Source: Membranipora membranacea | Lineage: Eukaryota; Bryozoa; Gymnolaemata; Cheilostomatida; Membraniporidae | Direction: 5' to 3' | DNA: 64,000 nt | Assembly: GCA_914767715.1 (NCBI GenBank) | Contig: OU612069.1 | Location: 18,907,387 to 18,971,386 of the forward strand | In this document: piece after piece, positions 34,501 to 44,189 of the stretch | How positions within the stretch are numbered: position 1 is the stretch's first letter | How the letters are laid out: each line of letters starts with the position of its first letter | Notes under the pieces: model-generated | Database searches by the model: none | Seen by the model: the letters and a program-made list of their open reading frames with translations, nothing else | What the model was told of the DNA's origin: nothing | Program-made: the position numbers and the translations under genes

Positions 34501-35717
34501 CCTAACAAAGATTCACCTTTATTAGGAATAACAGTAAATGCGACATCTTCTAAAACAGCAGTGTTGTTATGCAGCTGTAAATCACACCATACCCTACCTA
34601 CTGGCTGAATAGGCTCTTTGGCTGTGTACGGGAGAATCTTTGGTCCTCCACTGATGAACCGTTTGATAATAAACTTACTTGCTCTCAAACGTTCATAGGT
34701 ATCCCGTGACATCACATTGCACTCTGACCCTGAGTCTATTATAAACCTCGCTGATACACCACCGACATAGACATTAACTCTGTCTAGAGAGTTACTATTA
34801 CACACTAAAGGTACATGGTAAGAATTGAATACAAATTCTGGGCTCTCAGAATTATTGTTCACTGTTTCAGGGCTGGCTTGCTGGTGATCCCCCACATTTA
34901 CATTGTTGGCCCTTCTAGATCTGTAATATCCTGCATTGGCACCTTGGCCATTCTGTTTGGCCTTGTTTTGACAGCACCGAGCATAGTGATTCATTCCATC
35001 ACACTTACGGCACTGTTTTCCATATGCCGGGCACTCACGAGGTTTGTGTGTGAGATTACAACGGGGACATACATTAGCACCCTCAGTCTCTTGTGTGAAA
35101 CTAGGTTTTCTGGCAGTGGATCCAGAGGCCACACGGTTTATTGCCGAGGCATTATTCATCTCCCGGGACCTTTGGACCACAGCTTCATGTGTTGCTGACC
35201 GTGTCAATAGTATTTGCAATGTAAGTGCATTTCCCTCTTCCAATAGCTTTTCCCTCAACTTATCGGCTGTGCAACCTTCTACTATTTGATCACGGATTTG
35301 GTTATTCACAGCTTGGGCATCGCCATAATCACAATGGGTGGCCAATTTTCTGAGTCTAGCACAGTATTGGGATATAGTTTCGGTTTCCTTCTGTATACAT
35401 TGCCTAAACATGTGTCGCTGATAGGTGATGTTAGGAGCTATATGGAAATGGCCTTGTAGAACAGCTACCATTTCAGTATATTGATCTCTCTGTGTTTGAT
35501 CAAGTGTGCTATGAATTTCCCTTACTCTTGGGCCTGCATGATATAGTAATAAAGCTTTCCTCTGGGCTCTCATATTTGCATTATCTTCCCCTGCCAAATT
35601 GAACAGCCCTTTTGAATCAGCAAAAGCCTCAAATTCCTCAAGCCAAGCATCCCAATTGACTGATACTGTGCTAGCATCCCCATCTGGTGTGAAATGACTT
35701 GGGCCTCTGGTATCCAT
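31542..35717 (-). CDS. Gag-Pol polyprotein of the Ty3/Gypsy element
   Basis: A single frame of about 1390 codons. The start is taken at the MDTRGPSH methionine; the frame is open for 13 more codons upstream. The order is Gag capsid, two zinc knuckles (CPRCNLTHKPREC; CRKCDGMNHYARC), aspartic protease (FIIDSGSECNV), reverse transcriptase with FSKLDMRMGFHQ and the active site LADDIIV (usual YxDD with Leu first), RNase H (LLYTDASPVGLG), and integrase. The integrase has an H2C2 zinc site, the catalytic triad Asp (ALDFLGP), Asp (SDNGPQF), Glu (EANGQVERQ), and a GPY/F-like C-terminus. All catalytic residues are present, so the element may still be functional. Protease before RT and integrase last define Ty3/Gypsy order. 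Confidence 0.95.
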   Translation of the reverse strand: MDTRGPSHFTPDGDASTVSVNWDAWLEEFEAFADSKGLFNLAGEDNANMRAQRKALLLYHAGPRVREIHSTLDQTQRDQYTEMVAVLQGHFHIAPNITYQRHMFRQCIQKETETISQYCARLRKLATHCDYGDAQAVNNQIRDQIVEGCTADKLREKLLEEGNALTLQILLTRSATHEAVVQRSREMNNASAINRVASGSTARKPSFTQETEGANVCPRCNLTHKPRECPAYGKQCRKCDGMNHYARCCQNKAKQNGQGANAGYYRSRRANNVNVGDHQQASPETVNNNSESPEFVFNSYHVPLVCNSNSLDRVNVYVGGVSARFIIDSGSECNVMSRDTYERLRASKFIIKRFISGGPKILPYTAKEPIQPVGRVWCDLQLHNNTAVLEDVAFTVIPNKGESLLGNETGKQLGVIRIINRVGLYDYEARYPRLFSEVLGKSKNEIKLTIRDDIAPVAQPFRRVPLLLRDKLAAHLDELIAHDIIEKVEGHSGSSWVSPAVIIPKKESGKIRLCIDMRRANEAIVRHQHPVPTVDEMLYDMNGAQYFSKLDMRMGFHQFVLHPESRDITTFSTHLGLYRYKRLMFGINAAPEIYQKEVAKIIQGLPGVANLADDIIVHAKTREEHDRRLGEVFSRLEQANMTLNKKKCEIGVQQLEFLGHLLSYKGIDPHGCKVKAVKDAAVPKTVGELKSFLGLTSYMSKFIPHYSHTTDVLRRLSAGKNSREAICLSDKEIVAFNQLKADLCNHDTLTHFDTSCETLLYTDASPVGLGAILVQIQNGEPKVVSYGSRALSDVEKRYMQTEKEALGIVWACERFHHYLFGCRFKVVSDCEPLESIYGHKTKRTSLRIERWQLRLQSYDFEIVRVKSSDNIADPLSRLLCSKKATEHLVERENVELYVRSVVEDNVPSAITPRYIEEVSYMDEEIKALKQAIRANSFDNVDIPAVYRAIKNELCVIGELVLRGGRIVVPQELRQKMLEIAHEGHSGMGGTKRYLRTRVWWPGIDSDVDKYVKHCHDCQLTSKPLDRQPVRVTELPNGPWEDLALDFLGPLSNGKSVLVLTDYYSRWNEVKFMTVTKASDVISWLKSVFFTHGYPLSMKSDNGPQFISHEYGEFCSGYGIEQCLTTPRWPEANGQVERQNRSIMKRIQIAHNNRVDYESALMTWLFTYRNTPHSITGKSPAEMLFGRVLRTNLPSLPNSFDDVEARDRDSEMKHKMIATRNEKLETGSGNNHQLEIGSFVLVKRDSPSKCQTLFHPDPFVVMDIKGSQITVKSRAGRLYKRNISHVRPYYCSEKPVVDADVDSETQGALVATRPSQMIPIIPRSENDTETVTDRPVQVTPPTVPPALVEIEDIPQAANMPSSSQPNVPTPRKSVRAKNRPAKYDGFVTEYHT

Positions 35718-35867
35718 TTGCCAGTTTGGATTGATACAGCAATAAATAGTAAACAATACTTATCTTATTCTGTCTATTCCAGAGAGCTCACAGCTATTTC
35801 TTCACACAGAAAGTTTAGCAGCTTATCTTGTCAGATTCACTATTTGTGATATTTTTTTGAACTCATA

Positions 35868-35885
35868 ATCCCATCCTTGTCGCCA
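35868..35885 (-). promoter_or_regulatory. Candidate primer binding site of the Ty3/Gypsy element
   Basis: One base inside the 5' LTR, the minus strand reads TGGCGACAAGGATGGGAT. It starts with TGG, complementary to a tRNA CCA end. The TGGCGAC start resembles the primer sites attributed to arginine tRNA in 412/mdg1-type elements, but the tRNA was not verified. Confidence 0.5.
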
Positions 35886-35886
35886 T

Positions 35887-36106
35887 TGTAAGAACTGCTA
35901 ATTGTGATGGCAATGAATAGTCTGTTTATTCTTCTGATACTAAATGATGATCTCTAACCAAGAAATCTAAACATCTTCAAGATGGTTGACAATAATAATT
36001 GGTATCAAGTTGGGCTGCTGTAATAAGCCACAATAGGGAGTAGACAACTCCAAAGTAGTAATGTATAAGTTAGGGAGTACACAACTCCAAAGTAGTAGTC
36101 ACTACA
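35887..36106 (-). repeat. 5' LTR of the minus-strand Ty3/Gypsy element
   Basis: Second copy of the 220-base LTR. It lies upstream of gag-pol on the minus strand, so it should carry the promoter. Confidence 0.95.
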
Positions 36107-36139
36107 TCTACACCTACCACAGGCAGATCTGTTGATGCT

Positions 36140-37340
36140 CAAAGCTGATGCTTCATGAAAACAGTCATGGTCCCAGCTCATGACATCACAAGCAGTGTTT
36201 TCTTAAATTACATTCATTCTACCAAGCTGTGATTAAACTGCACTATAACTCCTGTTGCTCTCTAATTAACTAGTAGACCTATTTTGTTCTTCTACTGCCT
36301 TTCTCTAGAGATGGCTGCTACAAATTTGGTAAGTTAATTTAGTTAGTAGGCCTACATGTATGTATTGAACTTGAAAAAAATGTATTGCTGGCCAGAGTAT
36401 TTTCAATCAATGGTGTGGTTAATCAAAATAATAGACGATGATGAATGATGGAAATGAAAAGTAGTAAAAGTTTAGTTAGTAAGTTTGCCAGTTCAGACAT
36501 CTGCTTCTCTCACTCATTACTGTACATCTACTTACTTTCACAACTCAGGCCCCTTGCAGGCCTGGTATCAATGAACTAATAACTAATGAACTAGTTCATT
36601 GCTGGCATGCTCCCTAGATGCCCACGCCAAAGCACGTACTAGAGCAATCCAAATATTAGGGGAGTAATGGTACAGATCCCCTCAAAAACTTTGGAAAGAG
36701 TGAATAAGATATCAGGCTACAATCACCTTAATTTTTATTGGATATTTTGCTAGGAACAATCAAATAGCAATGGATAATACAAACAGTAAAAACCATTAGT
36801 GGCAAATGTTAAACACTGTCTATGGTCCAACACCTCTATTTATTTCCCCATTGCTTTACATGCAAATTATGTTGACTTCTCACCTCCAAAAGCCTGCTTC
36901 AGCTTCTTTCAATTCTTTAACCAGACCACTCAAAACGATGGTCTGCTTCTGCTCTGACATACTTGAGAATATTGAAAGGAAATTCGTTGTCAGATTTTTT
37001 CGGTGCTCAATCAAACGGAGCAAGTGCATTTTTACAGGTTTTCCAGCTAATTTTGCCTCAACTGACTTGTCTGCATAAAGCGCCCCAAATTGATTTTGCT
37101 AAAATTATTTAAAACCTCAAATCACCAAAATTTCAATTGCAAATACAACAGGCAACATTTTCATGCCTCAATATTACTGACTGCAGTACTATCAACTTGC
37201 CTGGGTCCTGATTTGTCTTCAGCATACTAGTCATTTTATTTTGGAGGATGGGTGCAACAAGTTGACCTTCACCTAATTACAGGTGTATTACCTATGACGT
37301 CAGAGGTCAAAGGCCATTTAAATGGTTTCTCAATGTGACT
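36140..37340. other. Interior of the TTAA-flanked element
   Basis: Between its TIRs the element has AT-rich sequence with no protein-like open frame longer than noise. Confidence 0.5.
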
Positions 37341-37493
37341 GAATTTATTGACTGTTTGATGGAGATGTCATCTTCGAGCATCAACAGATCTGCCTGTGGT
37401 AGGTGTAGAGTTTTGTCCAATAGCTCAAATGAGAGCGTAGAACCTCATTAAAAACACACAGTAAGTTAGAACTTCATTGGGATCGGCCTTTAA

Positions 37494-38282
37494 GTACAGC
37501 ATCTAGCATAGACCCGTTTTCATCATTTGATCAACTCAAGAGTAGAGTTTTGCAGAAAAATGAGTCTGTTGATGTGTATTTAGCTGACATAAGGAAGCTA
37601 GTCGCTCTGATGGGTCATGCAGCCGGTGGTGAACTTTTAACAAGATATGCATTTGTGTCAGGTCTACCAGCTGATGTAGCCATGCAGCTGAAATCAACAG
37701 TCAATGTTAATAAATTACAACTGGCAGAACTGGTCAGTAAGGCTCGTGCTATGGTTGCTTCAAGGGGAGGAAGGACTTCAGCACTTGTTTGTGCTGGTGT
37801 ACGACAGGTCAATAGTGGCCAATGTTTTGTGTGTTCAGGTAATGGCCATATGGCCCGTGAGTGTCTCAATAAGAGCAGAGAAGGAGCTGCTGGCGGAGGG
37901 TACCAGCGTGATTGTAAATGCTATGTGTGTGATTCGCCTAGTCACCCGGCAAACAAGTGCCCTAACCGACCGGGAAATGGCCACGGGGTAGCATCTGCGT
38001 TGGATACTCGCCCCGCAACTAGAGGCGCCATTACCCATGACAAATATTTTGATTGGTAATCTTGATTGTCAGTCATTGGTTGATACTGGCTGTCAAAGGA
38101 CTGTGGTTAGCTCCAAGGTAATCAAATCGTTAGGTGCTAAGTTAGACTCCAAGCCTAAGGTTGTGACAATGCTGGATGGTAAAACAACAGTTTGTGAAGG
38201 GGAGGTTGATTTGATGATAAAGGCTGGTTGTCATTCTGTTGGTTTACGCTGCTTTGTTACAAAGTCATTGGTCTGTGGGTGA
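37494..38282 (+). pseudogene. Ty3/Gypsy-like Gag C-terminus, zinc knuckles and protease (continuation of 30856-31053)
   Basis: The frame from 37494 to about 38035 gives the capsid end (SVDVYLADIRKLVALMGH, YAFVSGLPADVAMQL), then two zinc knuckles (CFVCSGNGHMAREC and CYVCDSPSHPANKC). A second frame from about 38037 to 38282 has the aspartic-protease core CQSLVDTGCQRTVV. The frame change between knuckles and protease could be a programmed frameshift or decay. After 38282 only short, broken frames follow, so RT, RNase H and integrase are missing. The same strand, frame and content as 30856-31053 show that the TTAA element split one gag gene. Confidence 0.75.
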
Positions 38283-38615
38283 GATACTTTGCTACTTTGA
38301 TACTTGTTTAATGCTTCTCACATAAATGGGAATTATATTTCCCTGAATATGATCAGTAAGATGAATTTCACAGCCAAAATCCATTTGCAAGACAGGGGCA
38401 ATGTTGTATTTTGTATCAATCATGTTGATGGCATTAAGTTGCTAACAAGACAACCATATATGGACCCGCTCAACACACAACCACAGGTTTACTACTTCAA
38501 CTCGATATTGCACATTGTCTGAGTGTGAACTTCTATAGGGTGGCGTCTAATACGTCTTGTCTTCGTTGGCCTGATCTAATGCAGCATATTACACGCTATA
38601 ACCATAGCAACCCTG

Positions 38616-38700
38616 CCTACTTACCTGGCACAGGGGCATCTTGGACACCTTCACAGGCGTAACAGGTACAGGGCTCGCTAGGCGAATCTTGTCAGCTAGT
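38616..38700 (+). ncRNA. U1-snRNA-like fragment (probable pseudogene or SINE head)
   Basis: CTACTTACCTGGCACAGGGG (38618-38637) matches the conserved 5' end of U1 snRNA, including the ACTTACCTG that pairs with 5' splice sites. It is followed by TTCAC, AGGCG and CAGGGCTCGCTAGGC, in the order of U1 stem-loop I/II elements (CACGAAGGCG...CAGGGCGAGGC) but with changes. After about 75 bases the similarity is lost. No snRNA promoter elements were identified. Confidence 0.4.
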
Positions 38701-39955
38701 TTCTTTTTTGCTCAAGCGATATATTTTGGTGCAGCAATTTATAATGTGGATATTTTCTATTTACTTGGGTGAGTTATAATCTATAATGAATCTTTGCATT
38801 TGTACATTATTTCTTGCACTCATGTAAATTACTCAGCTTTCTCAGTAATTGCTGTTCATCAGTTCTAAGCTAGAGCTGGTGGACAAAACCTGCTTTTTTG
38901 AGCTTAGTCATAGCTTGCACAATGGTACTTAAAAATGTTGTATTGTTAAAGGGTGTATCCTTCGATCCAGAGGACAGGGTAACTTTATTTTTGGAAATTA
39001 GAAAGTTTACTTGTATAACAGACATTAAAGGTGTAGTAACCAGTGGTGTTGGGGAGCCCCAACGACGTTGGGGTAAGAGTTTTTGGTGTTGGGGTAGCCC
39101 CAACGCTCCATCATCAGCGTTTGGGTGGGCTAAACTGCACCGAATGTCCATCCTGATACAGTTTCTTCTCTTTTATTTGGAGTTGTCAGTGACCGTTACA
39201 AGGGGCACTTTATTCAAGTCTCCTTTACCAAAGATTTTAGACCAAAAATCTTTCAGTTGGAACATACTTCCTGAAATTATAACTACCCACCCACAAGATT
39301 GATCTGTTGTGTGTTCATCTGGATTTCGACCAGGTCATTCGAAGGTCATAACCTAAAATTCCCATATGTACAGTGTTTTGATGAGGAGAGTGCACATTTG
39401 ACTCTATTCTACGGGAATAATCATAAATTGCAAAATCTGAAGCTCAGTGGTTTTCCCATGAGTGTCCATGCTTTTCCTATCTTTCAATGGAATAACAACA
39501 ATCTCTTCTGAATTTCGATTCATCAAGACTAAGAGGTAAGTTAATTCTAATATATTCCACAGTGGATGTACTCCTGACCAATAGATTAAGCTTGTTGGTG
39601 GGTGGATAGAGGAAACAGTTAGAGTTTCATTCTCAGTCTCATTCTTCTTTCTCTCTCTCATTCACCCGCCCTGTGCCCTATTCAATTCAGGTTAATAGAC
39701 TGGACCCACTCATCCACCACCATCATCATCATACTCGTGTTCTAACTAGTTGTCTCTGTGAGTGATGTTATTGGAAAATTGCAGGCACACTACTATGCCT
39801 AGCAGGTGTTTGTAATGAAGGAATGAAGAAGAGTTGGTTATTATTTTAACGACATTGACGTGATTACATTATTTCACTGTAAGATGGATAGATTTGCTCC
39901 ATTTTGCTCCCTTATGTGAAAAATCTTCCAGCGCAGGAGGGCGCTCAGCCGCCCC
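38701..39955. other. Stretch without an assigned gene
   Basis: AT-rich sequence with short frames. At 39045-39110 two GTTGGGG-AGCCCCAAC-type hairpins occur in direct repeat. A frame at 39299-39511 has protein-like composition and is followed by a GGTAAGT donor at 39534, so an exon is possible but unsupported by an acceptor. Confidence 0.35.
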
Positions 39956-39959
39956 TCCC

Positions 39960-42900
39960 GCACCCAACCCGGCTTCAGGCCGTTGGGCTGACAGGGTTAG
40001 GGTATGTATTACTTCCTCTCAACACCTCTGGTAGTAACGCTCAAAGAAGGGTATAATATAACCTTCTTGAGCCAAGAAGCTGCAATTACTTTATTTACTA
40101 TAGCCCCAAAAGCATGGAGTTTAAGAACAGTTTTACATCAAGACCTACTAGTAACAGTTTCTCCCCAGGTGGATGAGGGTCATTTAATGGTAAATAATAA
40201 GGTTTTTGGGCAGCATTGAGCAACTACGGGGAGGTAAAGAAGGGCCGGAAACTCTTCTATGAAGAGTTTCCAAGTGTAGAAAAATGGAGTTAGACAATTC
40301 ATTGTAGTTCCTCGCAGAGGTGCATTCATCCCTAACTCATTGAGATTTGGTAGGGCTGGCTTCAGAGTAGCCTACACCCCCCTGGTGTAACAGATGCCAC
40401 CAATCTGGGCACGATAAGTCAGAATTCAGAATGTCAAAAGATCGACTAATGCTCCATATGTGGAGATATGGGACATGATTACACCTCATGCTCCAAATCG
40501 TATGTCCTAAAGGTGATGCTCGGGAAATCATGGGGAGTAGGGAAACAGGCAGAACAGCATGTCAACCTAGAAGTGAGCTAGGATCAGAGCCACCGTTCAC
40601 CGTACAAGGCCAATAATACAAGCTCTCAGTCATTATCATCGTCATCTGATGATGATGATGTCTCTACCTTAAACCAAGACTCAAAAAGACTTAAACTGTA
40701 ACTGACCTGAGTTCACCTAAAACACAATCCAAAATAACTTGACAATGGGCCCAGAAACTCACTCCTATGAAATTGCCTCAACTATCTCTTCTTTCCCGGA
40801 GCTCGTCCACAATTTACTTGACAGCACTGCCTCTTGCAAATAAATTTAGTGGAATGAATGATAATCCCAGTGAAAATATACAACTCTATCACCTCTATGC
40901 CTTTATACTCCAACCCCTCACTCAAGACCAGACCAGGCTCTCTTAAACCACCCCCCCCTTCCTTACCTTTTTTTTCTCTTCTACACCATGTTTTTTCATG
41001 ATTCCAAACCTAACAATTACATCTCTGAATGTTAATGGTATGGCAAATAGAACCAGACGAAAAAAATGCATTAAACTTCTTAAAGAAATAAAATCTGATA
41101 TCATATTGCTTCAAGAAACCCACATTAAAGAATGTACTGAATGGAGTGGTGAATCTTTCCACTGCTTCCTCTCGTCCAAATCTTGTGGTGATTCAATTTT
41201 GTTTGAACCTGTTCTTGACTGACTGGTTGAAGAAGTGCATAGAAGTGATGATGGCAGGATTTGTGTAGTATATAATTTTTTCTGTAAAAGTAAAATCCAA
41301 CTGATAAGTTTTTTGTCAGCGGATAAACCCAACATTCTTGAAGGTGACATGAACTGTGCATCCTCAGTCGAGCTGGATGCTAAAAATCGCAATGCAGAAA
41401 GCCTATCTCTTATTGGCTCTCACGAGTTGGATTGTTTGCTTGAGAACTTTGATCTCGTTGAGTCTTTTCGGGTTGAAAACCCCAATTTGCCTGATTTCAC
41501 TTGATACAGCAGCAACTCAACCAGAACCAGCCATCTTGATCGTTTTTTCTACCAGCTGCTCTTAAATCCGAAATAAAATCTTTTATTTTCCTTTTTTCGG
41601 ACCACAAGGCAGTGCACTGTCACTTACTATTACCAGATGTAGACCCATATACTCTACCTGGTATATCATTTTGGAAATTCAATAACAGAGAAAGAGAAAG
41701 AATAATAAAAATGCTACTGGAGAGTGAAATTTACCCAATATCAATGTCTCAGCTAAAAACAGAACTTCGAGAATTAAAGGAGCAACAGTTTATAAAGCTC
41801 CACATAAGATCTCGTTCCCTCAAAGAATTGAGGGATGAAAAGTGCAGTGCATTCTCCTTTGGTAGGTTACAAAACAGGCGTAAATCAAATAAAATTAAAT
41901 CATTTAAAAACCCTGAAACGGGCATCATACATTATGACAACCCTTCAATGCTCAATATATTCGAAAATTTCTACCATTATATATATATATATAAAAACCA
42001 CAGTGGTGACAGCTCGGTTCAAGATGAAATCTTAAGACAAATTAAAATGTGACCCTTCCCTAGATCCTACTCAAGATATCCTTAAACATGACTCTGACAT
42101 AACTGACATTAAAAAAAGTATAGCTTTAATGAATATTAATAAAACACCAGGCCCGGATGGTTAAACTGTAGAATTCTATAAAATGCTTTTTCAATGTTTT
42201 ATCCGACATAGTGGATGTCTTCAAGGAAGCTATACAACATGGTGCTCTACCACCCTCTATGTCTAAAGCTGTCACTGTACTTATCCTACCTATTACTCTT
42301 TTAAACACTGACTACAACCTTCTCAATAAACATCAATTTAAATTATTTTTAAAATATTGTGCCAACAATAATACCAAATGTTCAACTTTGCACTGTAACA
42401 GGCCGCTTTATCAATGACGGCAACATCTTTATACGAGATATAATATATCTTATAAGAAATAAAAAAAAGTCCGCAATACTCATGTCACCAGACCAACAAA
42501 AGGCATTTGACTTTTCATTAAACTTTTCATTGACTTTTCATTAAAAGCTATGGAAGTCATGAAGATACACAAATATATAATAAATTTCATATCAACTATA
42601 TATATACTGTGACATGCCTTGAAGTCAATAGTCATCTATCGCAAAGCAATTTTCTAGAGAGGGTGTCAGACAAAGATGCCCTCTGTCGGCCACTCTCTAT
42701 ACTATATATATCCAATCCTGCATTTCATTTTTGTGTAAAAGCAAAGAGTATAGAGGTATATCACTGTCCGATAACCAGAGGGCGGTTTGCACAGCTTATG
42801 CTGATGAACTTCTTTTTTTTCTGTGATAGCATAGCTGATGTTAAGACAATTTTTTTCTTTTTTTTTATAAAATGTATCTGTGTACGGTAGGTAAACTTAA

Positions 42901-43990
42901 TAAGACAAAAACTAAGCTCTTGCCAATTGGAGATCAATCTATCACATCTGAATATGAAACAAATAAAATCAGGATATGCGGAGTAATTTTTCCAACTCCA
43001 GTTGCAGTAAACAAGCAATACTTAACACAATACACATAACAGCCAAAGTAGAAAAGAAATTAAAAAGGTTTAAAAACCTCCCGTGCTCTATGAGAGGTAA
43101 AATCCTTATAATTAACACCATCATCTCTCCAATCCTGTACTTTTTGGCTCCTTTTTTACCAAACCAGGAGTTTTTCACACGTTTTAAGCCCTCATTTATT
43201 CTTTTTTGTACGGCGAAGGCCGAAGAGAGGTCTTTGAATGTAAAACCATTCAACTGGAAAAAGATAAGGGTGACTTAGGCCTCACGGATATAAATAATAA
43301 ATGTAGTGCTTTTTTTCCTTTTTCACAACTTAACTCAGCCAAGTGGTGACTCTTTTGAACACCCACGCCTTGCTCTTCATAAGTTCTTTTTTTCTTTTTG
43401 GTCTAGAGATATTTATAGCTCAATGTATAAGACCTCCGAGCCACATTGTTTTAAAATAATTTGACCATATCAACAAGTCAGAGAATCTCCAACACTTTAG
43501 AAAGTCATCATGACACGTTGAAGATCTCTAACGTGTCCATGAACCAGCTTTATCTATGGCTGAGAGGCGATAAAGAAGAAGACACTATTAAATTATAAAA
43601 GAAATTAAACCATAGAAAAGAATTACCTCAAAAGATTTTCAAAATCTGGAGAGACTCTGTTCTCCCTGTACCACTCATTGATATTAAGTGGCGCCAAACT
43701 TTTGAAGGGCTTTAAAACGGCAATGGCAAACGTCAAGTGCGCCTTTTGTACAGAGTGTTTGGTTGAAACTACAGTCCACCATTTTTCTGACTGTGAAACT
43801 CTTGTCACATATAGAAGACAAATAATTGAACTCATAAATGAAATAAATTTATACCAGGCTACAAACCTCCAAAGAGCTGAGATATTATGATGAACGTAAA
43901 AGTGTTAAAATCTTTGCTTCTTTTAATAAAGCGATATGGGACAGCCGCAACGCCATACGTTTCAATTCTTCCACTGTTACAGTTGTACTA
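39960..43990 (+). mobile_element. Degenerate L1/Tx1-type LINE (ORF1 and ORF2 remnants)
   Basis: In order: a frame at about 40004-40219 compatible with an ORF1 N-terminus; a zinc knuckle CSICGDMGHDYTSC at 40450-40491; an AP-endonuclease N-terminus at 40998-41220 (LNVNGMANRTRR, ILLQETHIKE); endonuclease middle and end parts (ILEGDMNC; RTSRLDRFF, SDHKAVHC) to about 41650; RT block INKTPGPDG at about 42130 followed by a stop; QQKAFD at about 42495; VRQRCPLSATLY at about 42665; the active site YADE at 42797-42808 (usual YADD); and a CCHC zf-RVT-type ribbon (CAFCTECL...HHFSDCE) at about 43738-43800. Several stops and frameshifts show it is dead. Confidence 0.8.
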
Positions 43991-44189
43991 AAACGAGGTT
44001 GATGAGGAGTAGGTGCCCCTGGTAGATTTAAGAACTCTCTACCAAATGCCAATGATGGTCACGAACATCTGACCGAAGGTGCATTTTTTTACAGTTTTTT
44101 CACCAATACCCTATTTAATGGGGTACCATTAAATTCTAATAATATTATATACAGCACTTCTCAGCCTAACCAAGGAGCAACCGCTGCTG

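Larger units (their letters stand above)
31143..36106 (-). mobile_element. Complete, apparently young Ty3/Gypsy LTR retrotransposon
   Basis: Bounded by two 220-base LTRs beginning TG and ending CA that I read as identical. It is flanked by the 5-base target duplication TCTAC (31138-31142 and 36107-36111) and holds one uninterrupted gag-pol frame on the minus strand. Total length 4964 bases. It is inserted in the left TIR of the TTAA-flanked element. The identical LTRs and intact frame imply recent insertion. Confidence 0.95.
31058..37489. mobile_element. TTAA-targeting DNA element with roughly 150-bp TIRs, itself split by an LTR retrotransposon
   Basis: The ends are inverted copies starting AGGCCGATCCCAATGAAGTT at 31058, complementary to sequence ending at 37489. 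They are flanked by TTAA on both sides (31054-31057 and 37490-37493). The TIR continues for about 150 bases with few differences; on the left it is cut at 31142 by the LTR element and resumes at 36107. Without that LTR element and its 5-base duplication the element is about 1.46 kb. TTAA duplication is the hallmark of piggyBac-like and Kolobok-like transposons. No transposase was seen, so it is non-autonomous. Confidence 0.85.

Noticed and set aside
34815-35198. Plus-strand frame of 127 codons
   Set aside because: Shadow of the antisense gag-pol frame of the Ty3/Gypsy element.
42609-42890. Separate plus-strand gene
   Set aside because: It overlaps the RT core of the decayed LINE in another frame.
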